A DNA stretch of 64,000 nucleotides from an uncultured Thermoguttaceae bacterium (GTDB taxonomy: Bacteria; Planctomycetota; Planctomycetia; Pirellulales; Thermoguttaceae): assembly GCA_938084835.1 (NCBI GenBank), contig CALKER010000007.1:62001-126000 (forward strand). Reading direction: 5' to 3'. Of this stretch, positions 10,264-20,222 are shown in pieces. The notes under the pieces were generated by a model. That model saw only the letters and a program-made list of their open reading frames with translations. It did not search any database and was not told the DNA's origin. How positions within the stretch are numbered: position 1 is the stretch's first letter; every line of letters begins with the position of its first letter. The position numbers were made by a program, and so were the translations under genes.

Positions 10264-10281
10264 ACCCCAAAATTTTGGGGT
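10264..10281. repeat. Perfect 18-bp palindrome
   Basis: ACCCCAAAATTTTGGGGT is a perfect inverted repeat without a loop. It is about 390 bp upstream of the nearest gene start, so it is neither an obvious terminator nor an obvious promoter operator. A protein-binding site is possible but unsupported. Confidence 0.5.
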
Positions 10282-10668
10282 CTATTACCGAGGGACTCAA
10301 GATTCTTAAGCTTGGAGCTTCGCCTTCAAGCGTAATCCAGACCGATTCATGGTTTCATTGCGGTGAGAAATTTGGGCGCTCGGGCTGATCACGAGGCCTT
10401 GTTCCGATCACCATCGCGAGGTCATGGGGGCTCCATCACACCATCTCGTGTCCGGCCGATTGGGAAGAGCCGGCAGCAGGGCCGGCCCTCCGGGTAGTCC
10501 GGCGATGGCAGATGGCGCCTCCTTAAGCGAGTAATAGCGAAAGCGTTTTGGGTGATTGCGCTGGCCCAACCGTTGCAAAAGTAGACCGATTGGCTTTTTT
10601 CGGATAAGTGGGTATCGAATTTTAACCATGCGCCAGTACCTTTCCAAAGATAGGAGCTACTCGGCTAT

Positions 10669-11376
10669 ATGACGAAAGGCACTCTCGAGCTCCTTGCCCC
10701 CCAAGTGAGTGGGATTAATTCTTGGCGGAGGGCGAGATCGGCCGGCCAGGTAACGCGATTAGCCGCCCGCCCATGGAGTGCCATTTTCTTGGCGGTTTGC
10801 CTCTGCTTAACCGGATGCGTGGAGCGCCGACTTACCATCCGGACGGATCCCCCCGGGGCCAGGGTTTATATCGACGACTACGAAATCGGCACTGCCCCGT
10901 GCTCGACCCACTTCACCTACTACGGCACGAGGAAAATTCGGCTCGTTAAAGACGGCTACCAAACCAAAACCTTTTACCAGCCGATACCTCCACCGTGGTA
11001 TCAAATACCACCTTTTGATTTTGTCACTGAAAATTTGATTCCTGGCACCATTCGGGACCATCGCACCCTTGCCTACCAATTGGAACCTGAGCTCATTGTT
11101 CCCGAGAAAGAGCTTCGCCGCCGAGCGGAGGCCATGCGCGAACAGGTATCCCGTGAAGCCGGGGAACACGTCGTGCCCGCGAATCGACTAGCACCGTCAA
11201 GTAGGGAGTCCGAGCCCATTAACCCGTGGGCACCCCCAAGTTTTTCCGCCCAGCCTGGGTGGGGAAATCTCAGCGAGCCGCCTCTGCCAGGCCCGGCGGT
11301 TTACCCAAACCCGTCCTTCCCCCCGCCCAATCCAATGCTCCCGGCCGAGGCACAGGGCAATTATCTGGGAGGATAG
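10669..11376 (+). CDS. PEGA-domain lipoprotein
   Basis: A 235-aa protein. The signal region ends in the lipobox LTGC, with Cys50 the predicted lipidated residue. A PEGA domain follows (about 53-100: RRLTIRTDPPGARVYIDDYE, then VKDGYQTK), a small beta-fold seen in surface lipoproteins. After it comes a charged helical segment and a Pro-rich tail. An AGGAG lies 12 bp before the ATG. The start is not certain because the n-region of the signal peptide is long (about 38 residues); a shorter form is possible. The role is probably at the cell envelope, with no enzymatic function visible. Its last 16 bp overlap the end of the convergent MCE gene. Confidence 0.85.
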   Translation: MTKGTLELLAPQVSGINSWRRARSAGQVTRLAARPWSAIFLAVCLCLTGCVERRLTIRTDPPGARVYIDDYEIGTAPCSTHFTYYGTRKIRLVKDGYQTKTFYQPIPPPWYQIPPFDFVTENLIPGTIRDHRTLAYQLEPELIVPEKELRRRAEAMREQVSREAGEHVVPANRLAPSSRESEPINPWAPPSFSAQPGWGNLSEPPLPGPAVYPNPSFPPPNPMLPAEAQGNYLGG

Positions 11377-12683
11377 AGTGGTACCCGGCTGTGAAGGCCG
11401 GCGCGATATCCCTCGGGATCTAGCTCCGCCAAAGAGGGCACTCCCTTGGTGCCAGATGAGCGCTCGAAAGCGCCGCGCACCCCGAGAAGCTCCGGATTTC
11501 GGGCAATCCGATCGGAGAATACACGTAGATCCCGCACCACCGGCTGAAGTTGGCGACTTAGCGCATCGACCTGGAGCACCAACCCGTTGAGATTGTCATA
11601 GAGCTCGCTATCCGAGGTGAGCTTTCCTAATGAGGTGCGTCTGTCGACCAACCGGGCCGAAAAATCGGCAATTTGAGCGGAAAGCCGGTTTAGGTTGTCC
11701 AAAGTTTGCTCGATTTTCGCCGTCAAGATTGGTCCCCGCTCCCCTAAAGCCTCGGTCATTTGCCGGAGGTTGTCGAGGTTTACCCGTGCAGAGGCTGTCG
11801 CCTGCTGGACCTCGCTAAAGGCATCACGCACCTGAGCAAGGGCCCCCCGAGCTTCCTCGAGGGCCGGCCCAAGTTCCGCCACTGCTTTGCGAAGTTGGTC
11901 GCGGAGCTCTGGATCCCCAACAAGCTGATTGAGGTTCGCTGCCAGTTGTTGGAAGCTCACTAGGGCCGACTGGGTACCGTCGGCCAATTCGTCTAATCGT
12001 TTCCGAACGGCGGCAAGGCCGTCCTCCTTTGTGATGAGCTCGTTTACCCGATGAACAAATTTGGCGATTTCATCACTTGCCCTTCTGACCCCCAGGGCAG
12101 CGGCAGCCAAATCCTGCTGCAACGTCGCCACAATTTCCAAGGGATCCGCTAACACCTGCCCCCTCAAGGGAGGCCCACCTGGGAGAACCTCCTGGCGCTC
12201 CACCCTCACGGACTGGTCTCCGGCAGATGGCCCCGGTGACGAAGTCCCTCCATTGCCCGGACCTGCAGAATTTCCCGGGCCAGCCAGTGGCGAGGTGACG
12301 TTAGGAGCAGCAATCGCCGCCGAGCGCCTCACGAACTCCAGCACAGCGTCGCCCAAGAGAGTCCGGCGAATAATGCAGATTTCGTCGGTGAAAACCTTCC
12401 GGTTAGCATCAATTTCCAGCGTGACGATCACCCCTCCCCAGTCAGCATATTCCGGAATTTCCTCGGCAAGCCGTACCCGCGAAACCCGACCGATCAAGAT
12501 CCCACTTTTCCGTACCGGGGTATTGGGGCTGACGCCGGGGGCTTCCGGAAAATGCACAAGAATCTGTTTTGTGCGGCGAAAAACGGCCTCTTGCCCCGCA
12601 AAGCGAACTAAAAGCACGCTCAGAAGCCCAAAAGATAGTATGACCACTAGTCCCACCCAAATTTGCAGCCGGCGCTCGTTCAT
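11361..12683 (-). CDS. MCE/MlaD-family protein (phospholipid/ABC transport, periplasmic)
   Basis: A 440-aa protein. One N-terminal transmembrane helix (about 8-28) is followed by an MCE/MlaD domain (about 35-120) with the typical GVSPNTPVRKSGILIGRV stretch. The remainder is long alpha-helical sequence with repeated amphipathic segments (VRKRLDELA, LDNLRQM, DNLNRLSAQI), as in MCE proteins that form hydrophobic lipid tunnels. The Pro/Gly-rich insert at about 125-165 is probably a linker. MCE proteins serve ABC importers that move lipids between membranes; the usual MlaE permease and MlaF ATPase are not encoded beside it. The gene converges on the PEGA lipoprotein gene with a 16-bp overlap of coding ends. 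Confidence 0.88.
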   Translation of the reverse strand: MNERRLQIWVGLVVILSFGLLSVLLVRFAGQEAVFRRTKQILVHFPEAPGVSPNTPVRKSGILIGRVSRVRLAEEIPEYADWGGVIVTLEIDANRKVFTDEICIIRRTLLGDAVLEFVRRSAAIAAPNVTSPLAGPGNSAGPGNGGTSSPGPSAGDQSVRVERQEVLPGGPPLRGQVLADPLEIVATLQQDLAAAALGVRRASDEIAKFVHRVNELITKEDGLAAVRKRLDELADGTQSALVSFQQLAANLNQLVGDPELRDQLRKAVAELGPALEEARGALAQVRDAFSEVQQATASARVNLDNLRQMTEALGERGPILTAKIEQTLDNLNRLSAQIADFSARLVDRRTSLGKLTSDSELYDNLNGLVLQVDALSRQLQPVVRDLRVFSDRIARNPELLGVRGAFERSSGTKGVPSLAELDPEGYRAGLHSRVPLYPPR

Positions 12684-13391
12684 TTTCGGATCGTTCTCCG
12701 CAAGTTATCATCCGATGGGGAGAGCTATTATCCCCAAGGAGCCAGGCCTCTAATCTTCGACAATACCAATTAGGACAACCGCAGCGGTTTTATCTGTCAC
12801 GTAGCCTCTACGGGGACAAAACATCTCCCGAGTCGACGGCCTTACCTATCGTCTCTCAACTCGTCTCACAAGTATCGTCTCTTAACCCTCAAATCACTAT
12901 TTACAACCCGATGCTGAGAGGAAAGCCTGGAATTAGTGTCGGTCATAGGGGTGGATGTACCGCACACCTCTTAGGCAAAACCTAGGTTGCCCCCAAGGCG
13001 ATTCCGAAAAGATTGCCGCAATTGGTGGTTGAGGTTGGGGCGGTATTGTTTCGCCCGGCCTATCCTGAAAAGGTCGAGAGACATGCCGGAGGCGCGGTCA
13101 AGCCGCGAACTTACACGAAATAAAAAGCATGGGATGTCTGCGAGGAATAAAGCAGATAAAAGACAGGAGCAACTTGGGAAGTTTAAGAACGACACATAGG
13201 GTGGTTAATCTCTCCCGTTGGCCAGAGGTTTACTCTCGCACACCTCCACCACCAAGAGCTCACCCAACTCCTTGCCATTTAAGATCTAAGATCGGTTCTA
13301 AAAGGATCGATGTTTCAATGACTCCTTGCTCTTCCGCAGAGAGAAGGCCTAAATCACGCCGGGCCATATGGCAATTCACACATCGTCGTTA
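12684..13391. other. 708-bp gene-free gap
   Basis: No gene was recognised on either strand. A short cluster of three CGTCTC motifs lies at about 12850-12880. The gap should carry the promoter of the MCE gene, but no convincing -35/-10 pair was found. Confidence 0.4.
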
Positions 13392-14645
13392 TTAAGGGCC
13401 CTTACCCCCAGAGGACTTACGAACAGGCGGGGGAGCTGCTGAAGGGCCGGCAATTTCCACTTCCGGCTCCGCCTGTACCGGCGGGGGAGGCGGCGGTTCC
13501 ACAGCACCAACAGAAGGCGGGGGCGGCGGTGGAACTGCTCCCCCAGAGCGCGGAGCCTCTTTAGCAACCGGCTTCCGGCTCGGCACCCGCACGGAAATTT
13601 GTTCGCCGTAAGTTGGCTCAGGTACGGTGTTTAGGATCCGCTCTATGATCTGGTCAACATCAATGCCCTCAGCATCAGCATTAAAGTTTGTGAAAATTCG
13701 GTGCCGAAGCACAGGAAACACCGTCGCCCGAATGTCTTCTGCATTCACCGCATAGCGACCGTGAAGAATGGCACGCGCTTTGGCCGTCAGAATAATGTTT
13801 TGTGCTGCGCGGGGTCCGGCCCCCCAAGCAAGGTAATTCTTGACGAAGTCCGGAGCGGCGGGATCTTTCGGCCGCGTGGCTCGAACCAAATCCACCGCAT
13901 AATCCACCATGTGTTGACTGGCAGGAACTTGCCGCACTAAATGTTGGATCCACAGAATATCTTTGCCCGAAAGCACCGGATTTATGTCCTTCCGCATCGG
14001 CTGAGTGGTGGTCATCACAATTTCCCGTTCTTCGTCGCGGCTGGGATAGCCGATATGGATCGACAGCATGAAGCGGTCCAGTTGGGCTTCCGGCAGGGGA
14101 TAAGTCCCCTCCTGCTCGATTGGGTTCTGGGTGGCCATCACGAAGAATGGCTGTTCCAAAGAATAGGTCTTCCCCGCAACGGTCACCTCGTATTCCTGCA
14201 TGGCCTGAAGTAACGCCGCCTGCGTTTTCGGGGGGGTTCGGTTGATCTCGTCAGCCAACACAATATTTGCGAAAACCGGACCTTTCACAAAACGGAAGTA
14301 CCGTTGGCCGGTAGTCGGGTCCTGATCGATGATTTCGGTGCCCGTAATGTCACTCGGCATGAGATCCGGGGTAAACTGGATTCGAGAGAATTTCAGGTGA
14401 AGAGCTTTGGCCAACGTGGAAACCGTTAGGGTCTTGGCCAAGCCGGGCACCCCAATGGTCAAGCAGTGCCCCCGCGCGAAAATGCAAATGAGCATTTGCT
14501 CAATCATTTCGTCCTGGCCAATGATTACTTTGTGAACCTCTTGGAGGAGCAATTCTCGAGCCTTGGCGACCCGCTGAACAATTTCCTCCGGGCTAAGCTG
14601 CGGCGATGCTACTGCGGGCGATACCCCTTGTTGTGCGCTGGACAT
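13392..14645 (-). CDS. MoxR-family AAA+ ATPase
   Basis: A 417-aa protein starting at ATG 14645 (a GTG one codon upstream is possible; GGGAG lies 6-9 bp before the two candidates). Walker A is GVPGLAKT (65-72), Walker B IVLADEIN (128-135), and sensor region ATQNPIEQEGTYPLPEAQLD is at 171-190. These are diagnostic of MoxR ATPases, which act as chaperones in maturation of metal or cofactor enzymes, usually beside von Willebrand factor A proteins. Here no VWA/DUF58 gene is adjacent. The C-terminal 75 residues, rich in Pro and Ala with PPPPPP runs, are an unusual low-complexity extension beyond the usual length of about 330 aa. Confidence 0.93.
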   Translation of the reverse strand: MSSAQQGVSPAVASPQLSPEEIVQRVAKARELLLQEVHKVIIGQDEMIEQMLICIFARGHCLTIGVPGLAKTLTVSTLAKALHLKFSRIQFTPDLMPSDITGTEIIDQDPTTGQRYFRFVKGPVFANIVLADEINRTPPKTQAALLQAMQEYEVTVAGKTYSLEQPFFVMATQNPIEQEGTYPLPEAQLDRFMLSIHIGYPSRDEEREIVMTTTQPMRKDINPVLSGKDILWIQHLVRQVPASQHMVDYAVDLVRATRPKDPAAPDFVKNYLAWGAGPRAAQNIILTAKARAILHGRYAVNAEDIRATVFPVLRHRIFTNFNADAEGIDVDQIIERILNTVPEPTYGEQISVRVPSRKPVAKEAPRSGGAVPPPPPPSVGAVEPPPPPPVQAEPEVEIAGPSAAPPPVRKSSGGKGP

Positions 14646-15079
14646 CACGGCAAACTCCCAAAAATCCTGTCTAACTTCATGGCTATACCAAGCTTAGATT
14701 AATTTAGAGGGGCAGCCCCAGCAATGTAAAGAAAAGAAAAGAATAATGGCTTTGGCCGAGGCATGACAGGAAGACTGCTTCCCGCAACTTCAGCACCAGC
14801 GAAAATCGCTGCGAAGGCTCCACCATCGATTGGAGCCGGGGCCGCTTTTTGTTTGTCGTTCTTGGTCCGTCAAGACGCAGGCTAATTAGCCGCAGGATAA
14901 TTAACAGCCGTGGATGACAATTTTCGGATGAGCCATCCATGCTGATGCGGACGAACGCTTGTGGTCCCTCGAAGTTGCTTATCCGTTTAACTGGAAGACC
15001 CACTATCAGTTGAAGAGCGAGTAGGAACAATCAGATTGTGGATCGTTGGCTCAGGCAACTAATTTGGGATGTTCTCGCC
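14646..15079. other. Divergent intergenic region between MoxR and PKD/TPR genes
   Basis: It holds the promoters for two divergently transcribed genes. There is a purine run, AAAGAAAAGAAAAG, near 14729. An in-frame GTG at 15038 may be the true start of the plus-strand gene. Confidence 0.4.
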
Positions 15080-17422
15080 ATGCCGAGTGTAGACAAGTCG
15101 AAAGTCGGGAAACCTCGTGCCTGTTGTCAGTGGCTCTACTCCTTAGTGGTGCTATGTCTTTTGCTGAACGGTGGGAAAGCTCAGGCACAATCTTTTCGGT
15201 GTGCTGGCACAGAGTTCAACGCTCAGCGGCCCGTGCGGATTCCGCCGGATCGAAGCTTTTCGGTGGTTGTTGTAGAGTTTTTCCACCATGGGGAAATCCG
15301 GCCGGACGGTAAAAATCTGCTGGTGGCGACAGACCGGCTCCGGCCGGTGCCCACACGTCTGCTGCAATTGGGACCTGGGGATTTCTGCCGGCTGGCTTTT
15401 CAAACCGTGCCGAATGAGTCCTCCTATGTGATTCTTTACGGAGGTGAGCCGCCTGATTCGGCCGCAGTACCTCAGTGGACCAGCCGCCACGGCCTACTTT
15501 TTGAAGCGCGAAAATTCCCGGAAGATGTCAACCTGTTTTCCTTTGAGTCGGTGAAGAAGGCCTTTGAAAAAGCCGAGCCTATTGGGGCCGACTATGTGGA
15601 CGGCGTGCTTCATGGATTCAATCCCGTGTGGCCTCGGCCGGAACCGTTCTTAAGCCGATACAGTGGCTATCTTCACATTGGTTCGCCGGGGACGTACGGT
15701 TTTTACAGCTCGAGCGAGGACTGCAGCTTTTTGGTCATCAACGGCAAGGTTGTGGTGGAACTTCCGGGCCGGCGCCGGCCTGAGCGAGTGGCCCGCCTTG
15801 AGCTGCGACGGGATATCCGCCTGGAAGCGGGCGAACACTTGTTCGAATATTATCACGCTGCAGCAGGACCCAGCGCCACCATGGTGGCAGCCTGGGTACC
15901 AAACCCGGCAGAGGGAGCGGCTCGACCTCAAGCCATTCCCGGGGACCTTTTCCGCACCTGGGCGGTGGGCCGGGTTCCGGCCGGTCCCCCCAGCACCCGT
16001 CGGGAAAAGTTATTGCCCGATTTCGATTTCGAGTTGGCCGCAGACGTCCCTCTGCCCGATAATCCGGAACCACTTGTGGGCGTCCAGTTTACCAATCTTT
16101 CTCCCCCGGAGCTTTCCCTCCGCGTGAAGCTTTCCTGGGACTTTGGCGACGGACAAACTTCCGAGGAACCAAACCCCTTCCACGTGTATCTTCGGCCGGG
16201 ATTGTACACGGTAAAACTGACGGTCACCCGGGCCGGGCGGGATCACGAAATCAGCCAACGGATTTTCGTGGATCAACCTGTTTACGGAATTCCCCGCCGC
16301 CGCGCCGAGGCGCAAAGGCGGGAACAAACCTTCGCCACTATTGACCAATTTTTGCCCTTACTTGCTCGGTATGATTCGCGCAAATTGGATGCTCCTTCGC
16401 TGAGGCAGCTGATTTTGGCCTACCAGTGGAAGGCCACGCTGGTCTTAGGGGTAGAGGAGTCTCCCCAACCAGGAACAACTCCCGCGCAGCCTCCGGAGAC
16501 CGCATCCCCCCTCGATGTAGCACGACGAAAGCGGGAGCTAGCAGCCAAACGTAGCGAAGCGGGCAAATGGATTCGCGCAGCCGTTGTGGCGGCGCAGGTG
16601 GCTTTTACAGGGGAGTCGGCCGCCCGCGGTGACAACGAACTTGTGACACTCGCCCAACTCGTCGGGCCCATGGCCCGCGAGTGGCTGGGTGATTCCAAAT
16701 TGGCTCTTGCTATCTGGCAAGGAGCAGCCGCCAAAGTGACGGCGCCTGAGGCAAAGGTCGAAGCGGAGCTCGAGGCCGCCGACATCTTGCTCAACGACCT
16801 TGCTAATCCCAAGGAGGCTCTCACTCTTTTGGAAGCGGCCGAGAAAAAAGTCGGCTCGCTCACGCGTGGCAAATTGCCGGCCAAACTGGCCCGCGTGAAA
16901 GCCGACTACTACGCCGCCATAGGACAAGGTGAGGAAGCACGCCGGCTGTATCGCGAGGCAGAAGAACGCCTCCAAAATCCCCGCACCTATGTAGAACGGA
17001 TCGCCTGGCAAGGAGCCCATTCCCGTTCGGTAGAAGATTTCCTTCAAGTAGATTGGTGGGAGCGAGCCGCCGAACAGCTTCGCCTCTGGGAAGCCGAGTT
17101 TCCCGCAGACAAAATCGAAGGTTATTTACCTTACCTTAAAGCACGTTACTGGATCGCCCGTGGTCAGTTGCCGCCCGCTCAGTTGATTCTCGAGCAATTG
17201 TTGACGGTTAATCCCGCTTCCCCCTATGCGGATCTTTTGCTGTTTGCCGTGGCGGAAGCGGTGGAGGCCCGTGGCCAAAGGGATCATGCGATCGCACTGC
17301 TTCAGCAACTCCTGAAGGATTACCCGGGAAGTCCCAAGGTTCCAGAGGCGAAGAACTTACTTTCTAAATTGCAAGGGCTCGAGCGAAAAGCCACAGGCAC
17401 GAGCGCCCAGCCAAGCCCCTAA
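15080..17422 (+). CDS. Exported PKD-domain and TPR protein
   Basis: About 780 aa from the ATG at 15080; an in-frame GTG at 15038 with AGGAA 10 bp upstream is an alternative. An N-terminal signal peptide (LYSLVVLCLLLNGGKAQA) indicates export. A PA14-like beta block (SRYSGYLHIGSPGTYGFYS) lies around residues 195-275. A PKD-like domain with LSWDFGDGQTSEEPNPFHVY is near 350-410. The C-terminal 300 residues are helical with TPR-like repeats (for example ARRLYREAEERL and DHAIALLQQLLKDYPGSPK). This combination suggests an extracytoplasmic scaffold or binding protein, and no catalytic residues are apparent. It is transcribed divergently from the MoxR gene. Confidence 0.85.
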   Translation: MPSVDKSKVGKPRACCQWLYSLVVLCLLLNGGKAQAQSFRCAGTEFNAQRPVRIPPDRSFSVVVVEFFHHGEIRPDGKNLLVATDRLRPVPTRLLQLGPGDFCRLAFQTVPNESSYVILYGGEPPDSAAVPQWTSRHGLLFEARKFPEDVNLFSFESVKKAFEKAEPIGADYVDGVLHGFNPVWPRPEPFLSRYSGYLHIGSPGTYGFYSSSEDCSFLVINGKVVVELPGRRRPERVARLELRRDIRLEAGEHLFEYYHAAAGPSATMVAAWVPNPAEGAARPQAIPGDLFRTWAVGRVPAGPPSTRREKLLPDFDFELAADVPLPDNPEPLVGVQFTNLSPPELSLRVKLSWDFGDGQTSEEPNPFHVYLRPGLYTVKLTVTRAGRDHEISQRIFVDQPVYGIPRRRAEAQRREQTFATIDQFLPLLARYDSRKLDAPSLRQLILAYQWKATLVLGVEESPQPGTTPAQPPETASPLDVARRKRELAAKRSEAGKWIRAAVVAAQVAFTGESAARGDNELVTLAQLVGPMAREWLGDSKLALAIWQGAAAKVTAPEAKVEAELEAADILLNDLANPKEALTLLEAAEKKVGSLTRGKLPAKLARVKADYYAAIGQGEEARRLYREAEERLQNPRTYVERIAWQGAHSRSVEDFLQVDWWERAAEQLRLWEAEFPADKIEGYLPYLKARYWIARGQLPPAQLILEQLLTVNPASPYADLLLFAVAEAVEARGQRDHAIALLQQLLKDYPGSPKVPEAKNLLSKLQGLERKATGTSAQPSP

Positions 17423-17722
17423 CCACCAAAGGTCATCCACACGTTGACAAAGTAACCACGGCCATGCTCGAGGATGATTTCCGTTTGCCGGCTCAGGCGG
17501 GGGGAAAGTACTCTCCTCGCAGCCGGATCGTTCCACGGTTGCAGAGAAGTAAATGATCCTGCTGAGACGGCGGACAGCCGTGGCTTGTATCATCCTACGC
17601 TTGAAGCTGAGGATGCCTTCCGTCAAACTGACAACGTGGCCCTGACGACACAGCTGCGCGAAGGCCGGAGATATTTCCCTTCAAGTGCTGCCAAGTGTCC
17701 GAATGCCAAAGGAGGTAGGCCC
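17423..17722 (+). other. 300-bp gap before exported protein gene
   Basis: An in-frame upstream extension of the next gene exists here but lacks coding character; the strong ribosome binding site sits at its end. Nothing else was seen. Confidence 0.35.
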
Positions 17723-18574
17723 ATGCTCACACCTTCATTTCTAGAAGTGTTGCGATCGCGACGGGACTTTTGTCCCAAACGCGCTGCCTGCGGGCCTCCG
17801 GGCCAGCGGGGGTGGTCGCTTTCCGCAGCGGTAGCCGCACTGGGCGTGTTGTTTTTTGGGCTGCAGGCCCATGCGGGCCGACTGGTACTCGAAATCGTCG
17901 GACCGGCCGAGCAAATCCAGCTCGTGGGCGCTTTCCAACGATGGGACAGCGACGGCAACCTCCGACGCCCTGTCAATCCAAAAGCCCGAATCGACGCTCC
18001 CGAAGTCGATGCCGTCGCCAAGCCAACTGGGCCTCATACGTGGACGTTCGACAACTTAGCGGCCGGTCGATGGGAGCTTGTCCTTATGCTCCAGGGTAAA
18101 AAGAGGATTGAGGGCTGGACGTTCGCGCCGGTGCTCGAGTTCGATCCCTTTATCCCCCCCACGGCAACGGTGGAGGATGAGGAAGATCGCGAAGCCGTGG
18201 AAAAAGAGATACGTCTGGCGCGCCACTACGAAAACAAAGTGGTGCCACTTGCCATGGGAGGCAACGATAAAGTCATCCGGGTGTTGATGATGCTCCTCCG
18301 TGATTTACCCACCACTTATGAAGCGGAAATGCCCGGTGCGGCTACGCTTCGCTTTGAAATTTGGCAATTCACGTGGCGATACGGCGGCTGGGTAAAGGAA
18401 CGCCGCACCAGAGTCTTTCATCGCATCATCATGCCCCGCGACGAACTGCGGCAGTGGACGTGGGTGTGGGATCCCAAGCTGGGGGACATTCAAGTGAGCT
18501 CTGGCGCGCAAAAGATTGTTTACCAGCTCCCCGATCTTGCGGCCCGACCTTTACCAGGGCTTTATCCTTATTAG
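17723..18574 (+). CDS. Exported protein of unknown function
   Basis: A 283-aa protein. The ATG at 17723 follows AAAGGAGG by 8 bp, one of the best ribosome binding sites in the window. A hydrophobic segment at about residues 32-51 (LSAAVAALGVLFFGLQAHA) is a likely signal peptide after a basic n-region. The mature part begins with a beta-rich segment (RLVLEIVGPAEQIQLVGAF) and contains several Trp-rich stretches (WTFAPVLEFDPF and WRYGGWVKERR). I recognise no family. Its position downstream of the PKD/TPR gene in the same direction (300-bp gap) may or may not be functional. Confidence 0.75.
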   Translation: MLTPSFLEVLRSRRDFCPKRAACGPPGQRGWSLSAAVAALGVLFFGLQAHAGRLVLEIVGPAEQIQLVGAFQRWDSDGNLRRPVNPKARIDAPEVDAVAKPTGPHTWTFDNLAAGRWELVLMLQGKKRIEGWTFAPVLEFDPFIPPTATVEDEEDREAVEKEIRLARHYENKVVPLAMGGNDKVIRVLMMLLRDLPTTYEAEMPGAATLRFEIWQFTWRYGGWVKERRTRVFHRIIMPRDELRQWTWVWDPKLGDIQVSSGAQKIVYQLPDLAARPLPGLYPY

Positions 18575-18773
18575 GGGCCGTACGACCCAGCTAGAAAGTA
18601 CACATCTTCCCGGCCCCGATGGGGCTAGAGACAGGTTGCACCACCTGGAGATCCAGATGGTATTTTTTCGCGCAGCCAGCTTGCCAACAACTCCGTTCCG
18701 CGGAAGCTAGGGGCATGAACCCATCGGCACAACAAACGAGTGATTTGTCCACAACAAGCAAAGGATCGATCCA

Positions 18774-20222
18774 GTGCGCCCATTCCACTGTGGTCTAATA
18801 ATAGTTCTGGTGACTGTCTTGGCCGACCTACCCTTGGCCCATTTACCCTCGGCTAAAGGGAGTGCACCGGTTGCCCAACCCAACTTCTTGTTTATCCTGG
18901 CCGATGATCTTGGTTGGGGTGACCTGAGTTGCTACGGAAACCGCCGATTCCGCACACCCGTTCTTGATCGCCTGGCCGCCGAGGGGATCCTGTTTACGCA
19001 GGCTTATCAAGTGGGGTCAGTGTGTTCGCCATCGCGGGCGGGGCTTCTTACGGGCCGATATCCTGCCGAACTGCACCTTCATGGACATCTTGCCCAAAGC
19101 GAGTTGAATGCCGCGCGTGGGATGCCGGACTTTATGGACCCACAAGTTCCTACCCTGGCCCATCTTCTAAAACAGGCTGGATACAGGACCATACATGTGG
19201 GCAAGTGGCATTTGGGCCGGCCAGACCCCAACTTGCCGGGGCTTGAGATCTACGGCTTTGATATTGCTCGGTGGATCGACTGCCAAGAAAACGGCCGGAA
19301 CCTCTGGCAGCTAGAAGAACGGCCAACAGCAACTGCTGTCCTTGTGGACACAACCATCGACATCCTTCGCCAGCTGAAAGGGCGGCCCTTCTATTGTCAG
19401 CTGTGGCTGCACGATCCGCATGCGCCGCTTAATCCTCCACGCGAACTAATGGAAAAGTTCCGCCGACAGACACCTCCGCCATTTACCAGTCCGTTGATGA
19501 TTTATGCGGCCACGGTACTGGAAATGGATCGGCAGATTGGACGGCTGCTGGCAGCCTTGGACCGGCTGGGGTTGCGGGAAAACACGGTTGTGATTTTCTC
19601 CTCCGATAATGGGCCGGAAGATATCGAAGTCGCCAATGCCGCCTGGTCGGCTTATGGAAGCGCAGGACCCCTCCGCGCCCGCAAGCGGAGCCTCTATGAG
19701 GGGGGAATTCGTGTCCCTTGGATCGTTCGCTGGCCGGTCGGGGCCCCGGCAGGCGTCGTCAACAACACCACGGTTATCGCAGGGGTGGACTTCCTGCCTA
19801 CCATCTGCGAGCTTGCCGGCATTAAGATTCCTGAGGCACTTCAGCAAACCCTTCGCGGCGAGAGCATGGCTGCAGCTTATCGCGGGGATACTTCGCTCCA
19901 ACGAACCAAGTCCATTTATTGGGAGTGGCGCTTTCGCATACCTAATCATCCTTGGAACCGCTCTCCCATGCTCGCAATCCGTTCGGGCCCGTGGAAGCTC
20001 CTTATGAATCCGGATCGCTCGCGCCTCGAACTTTATCGAATTCCCGAGGATCCCAGTGAAGAAGACAACCTCGCGGCCCTTCATCCGGAAATTGTGGAAA
20101 AACTCGCCGCGGAGCTTTTAAGTTGGCACCACACTTTGCCACCAGGACCGGTGGAATCAGCTGCCGGACGGAACGATTACCCGTGGCCTAGCTCCGACGC
20201 CTCCCAACTCAAGCAGGACTGA
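18774..20222 (+). CDS. Sulfatase (type I, formylglycine-dependent), exported
   Basis: A 482-aa protein with a GTG start preceded by AAGGATCGATCCA. A signal peptide (residues 1-30) precedes the alkaline-phosphatase-superfamily sulfatase domain. Metal ligands ADDLGWGD lie at 43-50, and the active-site signature CSPSRAGLLTGR at 84-95 has Cys84 in the position converted to formylglycine. HVGKWHLG and the later IFSSDNGPE are also conserved. The length fits arylsulfatase A-like enzymes, which cleave sulfate esters from polysaccharides or lipids in the periplasm. Planctomycetes typically encode many. The formylglycine-generating enzyme is not in the window. Substrate cannot be predicted. Confidence 0.95.
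   Translation: MRPFHCGLIIVLVTVLADLPLAHLPSAKGSAPVAQPNFLFILADDLGWGDLSCYGNRRFRTPVLDRLAAEGILFTQAYQVGSVCSPSRAGLLTGRYPAELHLHGHLAQSELNAARGMPDFMDPQVPTLAHLLKQAGYRTIHVGKWHLGRPDPNLPGLEIYGFDIARWIDCQENGRNLWQLEERPTATAVLVDTTIDILRQLKGRPFYCQLWLHDPHAPLNPPRELMEKFRRQTPPPFTSPLMIYAATVLEMDRQIGRLLAALDRLGLRENTVVIFSSDNGPEDIEVANAAWSAYGSAGPLRARKRSLYEGGIRVPWIVRWPVGAPAGVVNNTTVIAGVDFLPTICELAGIKIPEALQQTLRGESMAAAYRGDTSLQRTKSIYWEWRFRIPNHPWNRSPMLAIRSGPWKLLMNPDRSRLELYRIPEDPSEEDNLAALHPEIVEKLAAELLSWHHTLPPGPVESAAGRNDYPWPSSDASQLKQD

Larger units (their letters stand above)
8006..10668. other. Gene-free stretch upstream of the PilM operon
   Basis: This is 2.66 kb with no frame I would accept as a gene. The open frames found here (for example about 8664-9245 plus and 9412-9816 minus) have no recognisable domains, lack ribosome binding sites and overlap each other. 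It should contain the divergent promoters for the PilM operon and the PEGA lipoprotein gene, but no clear -35/-10 pair is visible. The notable content is periodic repeats at 9648-9858 and 10121-10210 and a perfect palindrome at 10264-10281, listed separately. Confidence 0.5.
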
